Source of the DNA: Streptomyces sp. JJ38
GTDB lineage: Bacteria > Actinomycetota > Actinomycetes > Streptomycetales > Streptomycetaceae
NCBI RefSeq assembly: GCF_019303475.1
Contig: NZ_JABLSI010000004.1
Coordinates: forward strand, 124,001-188,000
Direction: 5' to 3'
Length of the DNA stretch: 64,000 bases
Notes under the pieces: generated by a model
The model's database searches: none
What the model saw: the letters and a program-made list of their open reading frames with translations, nothing else
Told to the model about the DNA's origin: nothing
Position numbers and translations under genes: made by a program
Part shown: piece by piece, positions 37,023-45,720 of the stretch
How positions within the stretch are numbered: position 1 is the first letter of the stretch
How the letters are laid out: each line of letters opens with the position of its first letter

Positions 37023-38225
37023 ATGAACCTGCTCGACGTGGTACTGCTGCTCGCCGTGGCCTCCTTCGCCGTGGCCGGCTATCAGCGGGGCCTGGTCACG
37101 GCCCTCGTGGCGCTGGCCGGCTTCCTGGGCGGCGCCGTCGTGGGCGTGTGGCTGCTGCCCTTCACCCTCGGCCTCGTCCAGGAGGGCAGCGGCGCGGCGA
37201 CGGCGACGGCCGTGCTGACCGTGCTGCTGCCCGCCGGGGCCGGTCACCTGCTCGCCTCCCGGCTCGGCTGGGAACTGCGGGATGTCCTGCGCTGGCGTCC
37301 GGTGCGCTGGCTGGACGGCGCCGGGGGCGCCCTCGCGAACGCGGTGGCCGTCCTGCTCGTGGGCTGGGTCGCCGCCAGCGCGCTCGTCGCCTCCCCCTCG
37401 CCGGACGTCAGTCAGTCCATCCGCGGCTCGGCGGTCCTGCGCGCCGTGGACGGCCGGATGCCCCAGCAGGCCGCCACCTGGTTCAGCCGGGCCACCGAAG
37501 CGCTCACCACCGCCGGGTTCCCGCAGGTGTTCAACCCCTTCGAGAGCGAGCCGGTCACCGGAGTGCCCGAGCCGACCGGTGACGCCGTCACCGACGCGGC
37601 CACCGTCGCCGCGCAGCGCAGCTCGGTCAAGGTGGAGGGTGTGGCCCTCGTGGACGGGCGGCGGCAGGGGCAGGAGGGCAGCGGATTCGTCTACTCCGAA
37701 CGCCGGGTGATGACCAACGCCCACGTCGTGGCCGGGGTGGACCGGCCCACCGTGCGGGTCGGCGGGGTGGGCCCGGCCCTGCGGGCCACCGTCGTCCACT
37801 TCGACCCCGACATCGACATCGCCGTGCTGCGGGTGCCCGAGCTGACGGCGCCCGCGCTGGAGTTCACCGCGGAGGGCTCGCGCGGCGATCCGGCCGTGGT
37901 GGCCGGCTACCCGGAGAACGGCGGGCTGGACCTGCGGGCGGCCACGGTGGCCGGGGAGGTGACCGCGCGCGGGCAGGACATCTACGGCGGCAGCGTCGTC
38001 ACCCGCGAGGTCTTCCCCCTGCGCGGCACGGTCCGGCCCGGCAACTCCGGCGGCCCGCTCCTCGCTCCGGACGGCCGGGTCTACGGAATGGTGTTCGCGC
38101 GGTCCGTCAGCGATCCGGACACCGGCTACGCGCTCACCGCGGACCAGGTGCGCCGGGCGGCCGAGGCGGGCGACGCCTCCACGACTCCCGTGGACACCGG
38201 CGATCGCGCGGCCCGGATCGGCTGA
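37023..38225 (+). CDS. MarP-like membrane serine protease (CvpA + trypsin-like domain)
   Basis: A 400-residue protein. The N-terminal ~125 residues have four hydrophobic segments with the CvpA/colicin-V-production pattern. A linker (PSPDVSQSIRGSAVLRAVDG) leads to a chymotrypsin-like protease domain with catalytic His234 (TNAHVV), Asp265 (DIDIAVL) and Ser342 (RPGNSGGPL). In mycobacteria MarP is needed for acid and oxidative-stress resistance; the same role here is inference. The ATG follows GGAGGAG. Confidence 0.9.
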   Translation: MNLLDVVLLLAVASFAVAGYQRGLVTALVALAGFLGGAVVGVWLLPFTLGLVQEGSGAATATAVLTVLLPAGAGHLLASRLGWELRDVLRWRPVRWLDGAGGALANAVAVLLVGWVAASALVASPSPDVSQSIRGSAVLRAVDGRMPQQAATWFSRATEALTTAGFPQVFNPFESEPVTGVPEPTGDAVTDAATVAAQRSSVKVEGVALVDGRRQGQEGSGFVYSERRVMTNAHVVAGVDRPTVRVGGVGPALRATVVHFDPDIDIAVLRVPELTAPALEFTAEGSRGDPAVVAGYPENGGLDLRAATVAGEVTARGQDIYGGSVVTREVFPLRGTVRPGNSGGPLLAPDGRVYGMVFARSVSDPDTGYALTADQVRRAAEAGDASTTPVDTGDRAARIG

Positions 38226-38305
38226 CGGACCGGGCCACCGGACCGGGGCCACCGGGCCAGTGCTGGCGGACCGGCCGCCGCCGTCGCCCGCCAACGTCGC
38301 GGCCG

Positions 38306-39754
38306 TCAGCTGTCGAAGCCCAGGCCCATCCGGTCCAGGGCCCGCAGCCACAGGTTCCGCCGACCGCCGTTCGCGTCGGCCCTGGCCAGCGACCACTGGG
38401 TGAGGCCGATACCCGCCCAGCGCACCGGCTCGGGCGGGAACGGCAGCGGCTTCGTGCGCACCATCTCCAGGGCGGTCCGCTCGGTGCGCTCCCCGTCCAA
38501 CAGGTCGAGCATCACCTCGGCGCCGAAGCGCGTGGCGCCGACGCCCAGGCCGGTGTACCCGGCCGCGTAGGCCAGCCGGCCGCCGTGCGCCGTGCCGAAG
38601 AAGGGCGAGAAGCGGGAGCAGGTGTCGATGACCCCGCCCCAGCGGTGGGTGAAGCGCACCCCGGCCAGCTGGGGGAAGCAGCGGAAGAAGTGCTCGGCGA
38701 GGGTCCGGAACGTCTCGGGCCGCTGGTCGTGGTCGGGGTGGATGCGGCTGCCGTAGTGGTAGAGGACGTCGTAGCCGCCCCACAGGACGCGGTTGTCGGC
38801 GGTGAGCCGGAAGTAGTGGAAGTGGTTGGCGCTGTCGCTCAGCCCCTGCCGGTGGTGCCAGCCGATCGCCGCGAGCTGCTCGGGGCTGAGCGGTTCGGTC
38901 ATCAGGGCGTAGTCGTAGACGGGGACGACGTAGGGGCGCACCCGGCGCACCAGGGAGGGGAAGGCGTTGGTGCCGAGCGCGATCCGGCGGGCCCGCACCC
39001 GCCCGTAGGGCGTACGGACGCCGACGTGCTCGGCGTCGCCTGCCAGCGCCTTTGCCGGGGTGTGCTCGTAGAGGCGGACGCCCGCCTCCTCGCAGGCGCG
39101 GCGCAGGCCCCAGGCGAGCCGGGCGGGGTGCAGCATGGCGACGCCGTCGTGGTTCCACAGCCCGGCGAGGAACGTCGGGGAGTCGATCTCGGCGCGGACG
39201 GCCTCCCGGTCGAGGAAGGTGTACCTGCCGAGCCCGAGCCGTTCGGCCTCGGCGGCGGTCTCGCGCAGTTCGGCGACCTGGTGGGGTTCGGTGGCGAGGT
39301 CGATCTCCCCCGTGCGCTCGAAGTCGCAGTCGATGCCGTAGCGTTCGACGGCCTCCGCGATGGCGTCGAGGTTGGCCAGGCCGAGCTTCTCCAGGGTCTC
39401 GATCTCCGCGGGCCAGCGGGCGGCCCCGTTGGCGAGGCCGTGGGTGAGGGACGCTGCGCAGAAGCCGCCGTTGCGGCCGGAGGCGGCCCAGGCGGTCTCC
39501 CGGGCCTCGATGAGGACGACGTCGCGGTCCGGGTCCCGTTCCTTGGCGAGCAGCGCGGTCCACAGTCCGCTGTATCCGGCGCCGACGACGAGCAGGTCGC
39601 AGCGCTCGTCCCCGACGAGAGCGGGGGCGGTGGCCGGGCGGTGCTCGGGGTCGTCCAGCCAGAAGGGCAGGGGACGGGCACCGGCCAGCGAGCGCAGGGC
39701 AGCGCGCTCGGCGGGGTCGGTGGCGGCCGCGACGGCGGCCCGGCGGCGGGTCAT
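38306..39754 (-). CDS. FAD-dependent oxidoreductase, gamma-glutamylputrescine oxidase-like
   Basis: A 482-residue DAO-family flavoenzyme. The FAD-binding motif is LLVVGAGYSGLWTALLAKE near residues 53-71, followed by SGRNGGFCAASLTHG and, near the C-terminus, YTGLGVGATRFGAEVM. PuuB-type enzymes oxidise gamma-glutamyl-putrescine. Its place directly downstream of a PotABCD-type transporter, with start overlapping the potC stop (ATGA), supports polyamine oxidation. Glycine- or sarcosine-oxidase activity cannot be excluded. Confidence 0.82.
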   Translation of the reverse strand: MTRRRAAVAAATDPAERAALRSLAGARPLPFWLDDPEHRPATAPALVGDERCDLLVVGAGYSGLWTALLAKERDPDRDVVLIEARETAWAASGRNGGFCAASLTHGLANGAARWPAEIETLEKLGLANLDAIAEAVERYGIDCDFERTGEIDLATEPHQVAELRETAAEAERLGLGRYTFLDREAVRAEIDSPTFLAGLWNHDGVAMLHPARLAWGLRRACEEAGVRLYEHTPAKALAGDAEHVGVRTPYGRVRARRIALGTNAFPSLVRRVRPYVVPVYDYALMTEPLSPEQLAAIGWHHRQGLSDSANHFHYFRLTADNRVLWGGYDVLYHYGSRIHPDHDQRPETFRTLAEHFFRCFPQLAGVRFTHRWGGVIDTCSRFSPFFGTAHGGRLAYAAGYTGLGVGATRFGAEVMLDLLDGERTERTALEMVRTKPLPFPPEPVRWAGIGLTQWSLARADANGGRRNLWLRALDRMGLGFDS

Positions 39755-40587
39755 GGGGTCCTCCTGCGGCGGTTGGCGGCGAGCTGTCCGGCCAGCACGA
39801 TGCCGACGGCGAGGACGAACATCGCCGTGCCGATCACGTTGACCTGGACGGGCAGGCCGCGCTGGGCGGCGCCCCACACGAACATCGGGAAGGTGACGGT
39901 GGAGGGGCCGGAGTTGAACTGGGTGACGATGAAGTCGTCGAAGGACAGGGCGAAGCTGAGGAGCGCTCCGGCCGCGATGCCGGGGGCGGCGAGCGGCAGG
40001 GTGACACGCAGGAAGGTCTGCACGGGCCCGGCGTACAGGTCGCGGGCGGCCTCCTCCAGCCGGGGGTCCATGCTCGCCACCCGGGCCTTGACCGCCACGA
40101 TGACGAAGCTCAGGCAGAACATGACGTGGGCGATGAGGATGGTGGTGAAGCCGAACTCGAAGCGCATGTTGAGGAAGAGCGTGCCGAGCGAGGCGGCCAT
40201 CACGACCTCGGGCATCGCCATGGGCAGGAAGATGAGCCCGCTGGCCACGCCCCGGCCGCGGAAGCGGTGCCGGGCGAGGGCGAAGGCGGCCAGGGTGCCG
40301 AAGAGCGTGGCTCCGAGGGTGGCGAGCGCGGCGATCTGCAGGCTGAGGGCGAGGGAGCCGCACATGTCGGCGACGGCGCAGGGGTCGGTCCAGGCGTCCG
40401 TGGAGAAGGTGCGCCACTCGTAGTTGAAGCGGCCCGCGGGCTTGTTGAACGAGAACAGCAGCACCACGAGGTTGGGCAGCAGCAGATAGCACAGGGTCGC
40501 CGCGCCGGCGAGGACGACGGCGTTGCGGCGCAGCCAGCGCAGCGGCGCGGGCCGGCGGCGCACGGGGCGCGGGGCGGTGGTGGCCAT
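39751..40587 (-). CDS. potC: spermidine/putrescine ABC permease, PotC type
   Basis: A 278-residue permease with six membrane segments. The binding-protein-dependent transport signature is EEAARDLYAGPVQTFLRVTLPLAAPGI, and the first segment is followed by FSFNKPAGRFNYEWRTFS, typical of PotC. Coupled at both ends: its stop overlaps the oxidoreductase start, and its start shares one base with the potB stop. Confidence 0.92.
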   Translation of the reverse strand: MATTAPRPVRRRPAPLRWLRRNAVVLAGAATLCYLLLPNLVVLLFSFNKPAGRFNYEWRTFSTDAWTDPCAVADMCGSLALSLQIAALATLGATLFGTLAAFALARHRFRGRGVASGLIFLPMAMPEVVMAASLGTLFLNMRFEFGFTTILIAHVMFCLSFVIVAVKARVASMDPRLEEAARDLYAGPVQTFLRVTLPLAAPGIAAGALLSFALSFDDFIVTQFNSGPSTVTFPMFVWGAAQRGLPVQVNVIGTAMFVLAVGIVLAGQLAANRRRRTP

Positions 40588-41516
40588 CAGACCAGCTCCT
40601 CCGTTCCGGCCTTGCGCATGTAGACGCTGACCATGATCAGGATGAGAGCCATGAGCAGGAAGGACATGGCGGCGGCGGTGGGGTAGTCCAGGACGTTGAG
40701 GAACTGCTTCTGGATCGCGTTGCCCACCATCTGTTCCGAGGGGGAGCCGAGGAGTTGGGCGTTGATGTAGTCGCCGGAGGCCGGGATGAACGTGAGCAGG
40801 GTCCCGGCGACGACACCGGGGAGCGAGAGCGGGAAGGTGACCCGGCGGAAGGTGGTGGCCGGGCGGGCGTAGAGGTCGCGGGCGGCCTCGTGCAGGGACG
40901 GGTCGACGCGTTCGAGGGAGGCGTAGAGGGGGAGGATCATGAACGGCAGGAAGTTGTACGTCAGTCCGCACACGACGGCCAGGGGGGTGGCCAGGACGCG
41001 GTCGGTCCCGGTCAGCCCGAGCCAGGCGGTGACGTCGAGGACGTGCAGCGCTTCCAGGGCGCCGACGACGGGGCCGCCGTCGGAGAGGATCGTCTTCCAG
41101 GCGAGGGTGCGGATGAGGAAACTGGTGAAGAACGGCGCGATGACCATGACCAGCAGCACGTTGCGCCAGCGCCCGGCGCGGAAGGCCAGCAGGTAGGCCA
41201 GGGGGTAGCCGATCACGAGGCAGAGCGCGGTGGCGGTGGCCGCGTAGCCGAAGGAGCGCAGGAAGTGCTCGCCGTAGTCCCGCAGGGCCTCCCAGTAGGT
41301 GGCGAAGTGCCAGGTGACGCGGTAGCCCTCCTCCAGGGAGCCGGTCTGCACGGAGGTGGAGGCCTGGTAGACGAGGGGGGCGACGAAGAACAGGGCGAGC
41401 CACAGGGCGGCCGGGAGCAGCAGCCAGTAGGGCGTGAGTCCGCGGCGCGGGGTGCGGGCCGGGAGCTCGGGCGGGGCCTTCGGCCGCTCGGTGGGGGCGG
41501 TGGCCAGAGCCGTCAT
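40587..41516 (-). CDS. potB: spermidine/putrescine ABC permease, PotB type
   Basis: A 309-residue permease with a ~25-residue Pro-rich N-terminus and six membrane segments. Signature loop: LHEAARDLYARPATTFRRVTFPLSLPGV. NFLPFMILPLYASLE and IPASGDYINAQLLGSP are typical of PotB. Its ATG overlaps the potA stop by four bases. Confidence 0.92.
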   Translation of the reverse strand: MTALATAPTERPKAPPELPARTPRRGLTPYWLLLPAALWLALFFVAPLVYQASTSVQTGSLEEGYRVTWHFATYWEALRDYGEHFLRSFGYAATATALCLVIGYPLAYLLAFRAGRWRNVLLVMVIAPFFTSFLIRTLAWKTILSDGGPVVGALEALHVLDVTAWLGLTGTDRVLATPLAVVCGLTYNFLPFMILPLYASLERVDPSLHEAARDLYARPATTFRRVTFPLSLPGVVAGTLLTFIPASGDYINAQLLGSPSEQMVGNAIQKQFLNVLDYPTAAAMSFLLMALILIMVSVYMRKAGTEELV

Positions 41517-42670
41517 GCCGCCTCCTCGTCGGCGTCGGCGGGCCGCGCAGCCCGCCCGGACGCGGCGTCGGCTCCGATGCCGAAGGTGTGGGCCGGGCTC
41601 CAGTGCGCGACGACCTCGGCGCCGGGGACGAGCCGGGGGTCGCGCTCGATGTTCTGCTGGTAGACGGCGAGTTCCGGGCAGCCGGGCACCTCGACGACGT
41701 ACTGGACCGAGACGCCGAGATAGCTGGCCTCGGCGATGCGGCCGGTGAGCTGGTTGCGCTCGGCGGGGACGGCGTCAGCGGCGCTCTCCGCGCTGCCCCC
41801 GTCGACCGGCGTGAGGGCGATCTTCTCCGGCCGGACGCCGACGAGCAGCCGCCGCGCGGCCTCGGAGCCCTCGGGGAGGCGGGCGGCGGGCAGGCGGAGC
41901 GGCTGGCCCACGGCCTTGACCCGGGCCTCGGTCACGCCCACCGAGAGCACCTCGGCCTCGATGAGGTTGGAGGTGCCCAGGAAGTTCGCGACGAAGGCGG
42001 TCCGCGGGCTCTCGTAGAGCCCGGCGGGGGTGTCCAGTTGCTCGACCCGCCCGCCGTTCATCACGGCGACGGTGTCGGCCATCGCCATGGCCTCCTCCTG
42101 GTCGTGCGTGACGTGCACGAAGGTGATGCCGACCTCGGTCTGGATGCGCTTGAGTTCGAGCTGCATCCGGCGGCGCAGCTTGAGGTCGAGCGCGCCCAGC
42201 GGCTCGTCCAGGAGCAGCACCTGCGGCTTGTTGATCAGGGCCCGGGCGAGGGCGACGCGCTGCTGCTGGCCGCCGGAGAGCTGGCGGGGCCTGCGGCGGG
42301 CGAGGTGACCGAGCTGGACGAGGTCGAGCATCTCCGCCACCTGCCTGCCCACGGACCTCACACCGCGGCGGCGCAGCCCGAAGGCGATGTTGTCGCGGAC
42401 ATCGAGGTGGGGGAAGAGGGCGTAGCTCTGGAAGACGGTGTTGACCGGGCGCCGGTGGGCCGGCTGGTGGGTGATGTCGGTGCCGTCGAGCACGATGGAC
42501 CCCGCGCTGGGGTCCTCCAGCCCGGCGATCATGCGCAGGGTCGTCGTCTTGCCGCAGCCGGAGGCACCGAGGAGCGCGAAGAACGAGCCCTCCGGGACGG
42601 TGAGGTCGAGGGGGTGGACGGCGGTGAAGTCACCGAAGGTCTTGGTGAGCCCGGTGAGCTGGATCGTCAT
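41513..42670 (-). CDS. potA: spermidine/putrescine ABC transporter ATP-binding protein
   Basis: A 385-residue ATPase. Walker A is [10 protein letters not shown], the signature [15 protein letters not shown], Walker [13 protein letters not shown], and the H-loop [14 protein letters not shown]. The C-terminal ~110 residues form a TOBE domain ([27 protein letters not shown]). It energises the PotBC pore with PotD as binding protein. Confidence 0.94.
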   Translation of the reverse strand: MTIQLTGLTKTFGDFTAVHPLDLTVPEGSFFALLGASGCGKTTTLRMIAGLEDPSAGSIVLDGTDITHQPAHRRPVNTVFQSYALFPHLDVRDNIAFGLRRRGVRSVGRQVAEMLDLVQLGHLARRRPRQLSGGQQQRVALARALINKPQVLLLDEPLGALDLKLRRRMQLELKRIQTEVGITFVHVTHDQEEAMAMADTVAVMNGGRVEQLDTPAGLYESPRTAFVANFLGTSNLIEAEVLSVGVTEARVKAVGQPLRLPAARLPEGSEAARRLLVGVRPEKIALTPVDGGSAESAADAVPAERNQLTGRIAEASYLGVSVQYVVEVPGCPELAVYQQNIERDPRLVPGAEVVAHWSPAHTFGIGADAASGRAARPADADEEAA

Positions 42671-42691
42671 GGTGTGTTCTCCCCGGTCCTC

Positions 42692-43930
42692 TCAGGCGCC
42701 GATGAGGTCGGCGAACCGGCCTTCGTAGCGCTCCTCTTCCGTCGCGCTGAGCGGCCGGAAGTTGTGGCCCCGGGCGATCATGTCCTCGTCCGGGAAGATG
42801 AGGGGGTTCTCCGCGAGGTCCGGGGCGATGCGCTCCATCTCCTGCCGGGCACCGGCGACGGGGCAGATGTAGTTCACCCAGGCGGCGAGTTCGGCGGCGA
42901 CCTTCGGCTGGTAGTAGTGGTCGATGAAGGCCTCGGCGTTGGCGCGGTGCCGGGCGCGGGCGGGAACGAGCAGGTCGTCCGTGCCGAAGAGGTAGCCGGA
43001 CTCGGGCAGGTGGAACTCGATGTCGGGGTTGTCCATGCGGAGTTGCACGATGTCGCCCGCCCACGCGACACAGGCGGCGATGTCGCCCCTGCTGAGCCCG
43101 TCCAGGTAGTCGTTGCCGGTGAAGCGGCGTATCTGGCCCCGGTCGACGGCCTTCTGGACGGCGTCGATGGCGGCGTCGAAGTCGTCGTCGGTGAAGGTCT
43201 CGGAGTCGGCGCCCATGCCGAGCATGACCAGGCCCATGGTGTCGTGCATCTCCGTCAGCAGCGAGACGCGGCCCTTCAGCTTCGGGTCGGTCAGCAGCTG
43301 TTCGGTGCTGGTGACCTTGCGTCCTCCGGTGGCCTTGCGGTTGTAGGCGACGACGGCCGCGGTACCGGCCCAGGGATAGCTGTACTGCCGTCCGGGGTCG
43401 TGCAAGGCCGTGCGGAACCGGTTCTCCAGGTGCGTCACCGCGTTCGGCAGGTTGGCCGCGTCGAGGCGCTGGGCCCAGCCGTGGCTGATCAGGCGCCCGG
43501 CCATCCAGTCGGAGAGGCAGACGAGGTCGCGGCCGGTGTCCTTGCCCGCGGCGAGCTGGGGTTTGATCTTGCTGTAGAACTCGTTGTTGTCGTTGACGTC
43601 CTCGATGTACTTGACCTTGATGCCCGTCTGACGCTCGAAGGCCCGCAGGGTGGGCCGGTCGTGCTCGTCGTCCTCGGCGACGTCGATGTAGAGGGGCCAG
43701 TTGGAGAAGGTGAGCTCCTTCTCCTCGGCCGAGTGGTCCTCGCTGCGCTGCGACTCGCCCTGCTTACCGGTCTGGGCGGGCGGGATGCCGCAGGCGGTGA
43801 GGGCGGCGCCGCCGGCCGCGAGGGCTCCGGTGCGCAGCAGCCGTCTGCGGGTCATCGCGGCGCGGCCGGTGGTCAGGCTGCGCCGCCAGGCCTTGCGGAC
43901 GGGGGCGGGCAGGTCGTCGAAGAGCTCCAC
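42692..43930 (-). CDS. potD: polyamine-binding lipoprotein, PotD type
   Basis: A 412-residue substrate-binding protein. The signal region MTRRRLLRTGALAAGGAALTAC (residues 26-47, split here: twin-arginine-like start, lipobox Cys47) suggests a Tat-exported lipoprotein. The mature domain has FSNWPLYIDVAEDDEHDRPTL, LVCLSDWMAGRLISHGW and PESGYLFGTDDLLVP, typical of spermidine/putrescine-binding proteins. GTG 43930 is chosen because AGGAGG lies five bases upstream. It is separated by 21 bases from potA. Confidence 0.9.
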   Translation of the reverse strand: MELFDDLPAPVRKAWRRSLTTGRAAMTRRRLLRTGALAAGGAALTACGIPPAQTGKQGESQRSEDHSAEEKELTFSNWPLYIDVAEDDEHDRPTLRAFERQTGIKVKYIEDVNDNNEFYSKIKPQLAAGKDTGRDLVCLSDWMAGRLISHGWAQRLDAANLPNAVTHLENRFRTALHDPGRQYSYPWAGTAAVVAYNRKATGGRKVTSTEQLLTDPKLKGRVSLLTEMHDTMGLVMLGMGADSETFTDDDFDAAIDAVQKAVDRGQIRRFTGNDYLDGLSRGDIAACVAWAGDIVQLRMDNPDIEFHLPESGYLFGTDDLLVPARARHRANAEAFIDHYYQPKVAAELAAWVNYICPVAGARQEMERIAPDLAENPLIFPDEDMIARGHNFRPLSATEEERYEGRFADLIGA

Positions 43931-44040
43931 GGAGCCTCCTGGGGGTGCGGGTGAGCGACGGGGCGCTGGGGATGGGGTGAGAGGGGGCGCCGGCCCGGTG
44001 GGGACGGGACGCGGCGGGAGCGGGAAGGGGAGGCGCGGCC

Positions 44041-45555
44041 TCAGAGTGCGAAGACGGTGCGGTGCCAGTCCTTGCGCGCCACCCCGGTGTTGTCCGACAT
44101 GACGTGCTTGACCTGGGTGTACTCCTCGAACGAGTAGGCCGACATGTCCTTGCCGTAGCCGGAGGCGCGGTAGCCGCCGTGCGGCATCTCGCTGATGATC
44201 GGGATGTGGTCGTTGACCCACACGCAGCCCGCGCGGATTTCGCGCCCGGCCCGGCCGGTGCGGTAGACGTCCCGGCTCCACACGGAGGCGGCGAGCCCGT
44301 ACGGGGTGTCGTTGGCCAGGGCGAGGCCCTCGTCGTCGGCGTCGAAGGGCGAGACGGTGAGGACGGGGCCGAAGACCTCGTGCTGGACGATCTCGCTGTC
44401 CTGCGCCGCCCCGGTGACCAGGGTGGGCAGGTAGTAGGCCCCCTCCGCCAGGGCGCCGCCCGGCGCGCACCCCCCGGTGACGACGGTGGCGTGGGCGCGG
44501 GCCCGGTCGACGATGGCGGCGACGCGGTCGCGGTGGGTGTGGGAGACGAGGGGGCCGAGGTCGGTGTCCGGGTCGAAGGGGTCGCCGACGGTGAGGGAGG
44601 CCATGAGGTCCGCGACACCGCTGACGAACGCCTCGTACAGGGGCCGCTGGACGTAGGCGCGGGTGGCGGCGGTGCAGTCCTGCCCGGTGTTGATGAGCGC
44701 CCCGGCCACGGCCCCGTGGACGGCGGCCTCCAGGTCCGCGTCGTCGAAGACGAGGAAGGGCGCCTTGCCGCCGAGTTCCAGGTGCAGCCGCTTGACGCCC
44801 TCCGTCGCGGTGCGCGCGACCCGTCGGCCGACGGCCGTGGACCCGGTGAAGGAGACCATCGCGACGCCCGGGTGCCCGACGAGGTGCGCCCCGGCGTCCG
44901 GACCGGTCCCGCAGACGATGTTGACCACGCCGTCCGGCAGCCCGGCCTCGGTGGCCGCCTCGGCGAACATCAGCGAGGTCAGGGGGGTCAGCTCCGAGGG
45001 CTTCAGGACGATCGTGTTGCCCGCGGCGACGGCGGGCAGGATCTTCCACGCGGCCATCTGGAGCGGGTAGTTCCATGGTGCGATCGAGCCGATGACGCCG
45101 AGGGGCTCACGGCGGACGGCGGAGGTGTGGTCGCCGCTGTACTCGGCCGCGGCGAGGCCGTCGAGGCGTCGGGCGGCGCCGGCGAAGAAGGCGACGTTGT
45201 CGATCGAGCCGGGGACGTCGAACTCCCGGGACAGCCGCAGGGGCTTGCCGCACTGCAGGGACTCGGCCCAAACGAGCTCCTCCGCCCGGCCGTCGAGCGC
45301 GGCCTTGAACCGGTACAGCGCCTCGGAACGGTCCGCCGGGGTGGCGCCCGCCCACGCGGGCAGCGCCCGCTCGGCGGCACGGACGGCGGCGTCGACGTCG
45401 GCGGGGCCCGCGAGCTCGTACTCGAGGACGGCCTTGCCGGTCGCGGGGTCGGTGACGGTCTGCCGACGCCCCGAGGTACCGGGGCGGAGCCGCCCGGCGA
45501 GGTACTGGCTTCCTTCCGCGAACCGTGCGGACACGTCGGGGGGCAAGGCGGCCAT
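44041..45555 (-). CDS. gamma-aminobutyraldehyde-type dehydrogenase
   Basis: A 504-residue NAD-dependent aldehyde dehydrogenase. The catalytic Cys is in NTGQDCTAATRAYV, the catalytic Glu in LHLELGGKAPFLVFDDAD, and the cofactor motif is GSTAVGRRVA with PWNYPLQMAAWK. The subgroup acts on aminoaldehydes such as 4-aminobutanal and betaine aldehyde; the polyamine transporter next to it favours aminobutanal. It heads the minus-strand set with a visible promoter upstream at 45609-45637. Confidence 0.87.
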   Translation of the reverse strand: MAALPPDVSARFAEGSQYLAGRLRPGTSGRRQTVTDPATGKAVLEYELAGPADVDAAVRAAERALPAWAGATPADRSEALYRFKAALDGRAEELVWAESLQCGKPLRLSREFDVPGSIDNVAFFAGAARRLDGLAAAEYSGDHTSAVRREPLGVIGSIAPWNYPLQMAAWKILPAVAAGNTIVLKPSELTPLTSLMFAEAATEAGLPDGVVNIVCGTGPDAGAHLVGHPGVAMVSFTGSTAVGRRVARTATEGVKRLHLELGGKAPFLVFDDADLEAAVHGAVAGALINTGQDCTAATRAYVQRPLYEAFVSGVADLMASLTVGDPFDPDTDLGPLVSHTHRDRVAAIVDRARAHATVVTGGCAPGGALAEGAYYLPTLVTGAAQDSEIVQHEVFGPVLTVSPFDADDEGLALANDTPYGLAASVWSRDVYRTGRAGREIRAGCVWVNDHIPIISEMPHGGYRASGYGKDMSAYSFEEYTQVKHVMSDNTGVARKDWHRTVFAL

Positions 45556-45608
45556 CAGTTCTCCGTTTCGGGTGTGCGCGTGTGGCGTGAGCCGACGGAT
45601 GAACGCCG

Positions 45609-45637
45609 ATACTGACAGTGGAATGCCAGGCCGACAA
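45609..45637 (-). promoter_or_regulatory. predicted promoter of the aldehyde dehydrogenase-pot set
   Basis: Minus strand: TTGTCG (45632-45637), 17-base spacer, CAGTAT (45609-45614), 54 bases before the ATG. The spacing is ideal and the hexamers are moderate. Confidence 0.5.
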
Positions 45638-45656
45638 GGGATTCCGTCGTAGATTT

Positions 45657-45672
45657 TTCGTTCCCCAACGAA
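45657..45672. promoter_or_regulatory. palindrome TTCGTT-CCCC-AACGAA
   Basis: Perfect 6-base arms with a 4-base spacer, lying 20 bases upstream of the -35 of the aldehyde dehydrogenase promoter. The position suits an activator. The PucR-type protein at 48717 is a candidate. Confidence 0.5.
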
Positions 45673-45720
45673 TTCGGTGAACTTGCGGGGACTGCGCCCG
45701 TGCGGGTCGGCGGTCTGGGC

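Noticed and set aside
36531..39563. A 1010-codon open frame on the minus strand
   Set aside because: It is antisense to the EEP and MarP genes and out of frame with the flavin oxidoreductase, with Arg/Gly/Pro-rich low-complexity sequence. Long open shadows are expected at this G+C content.
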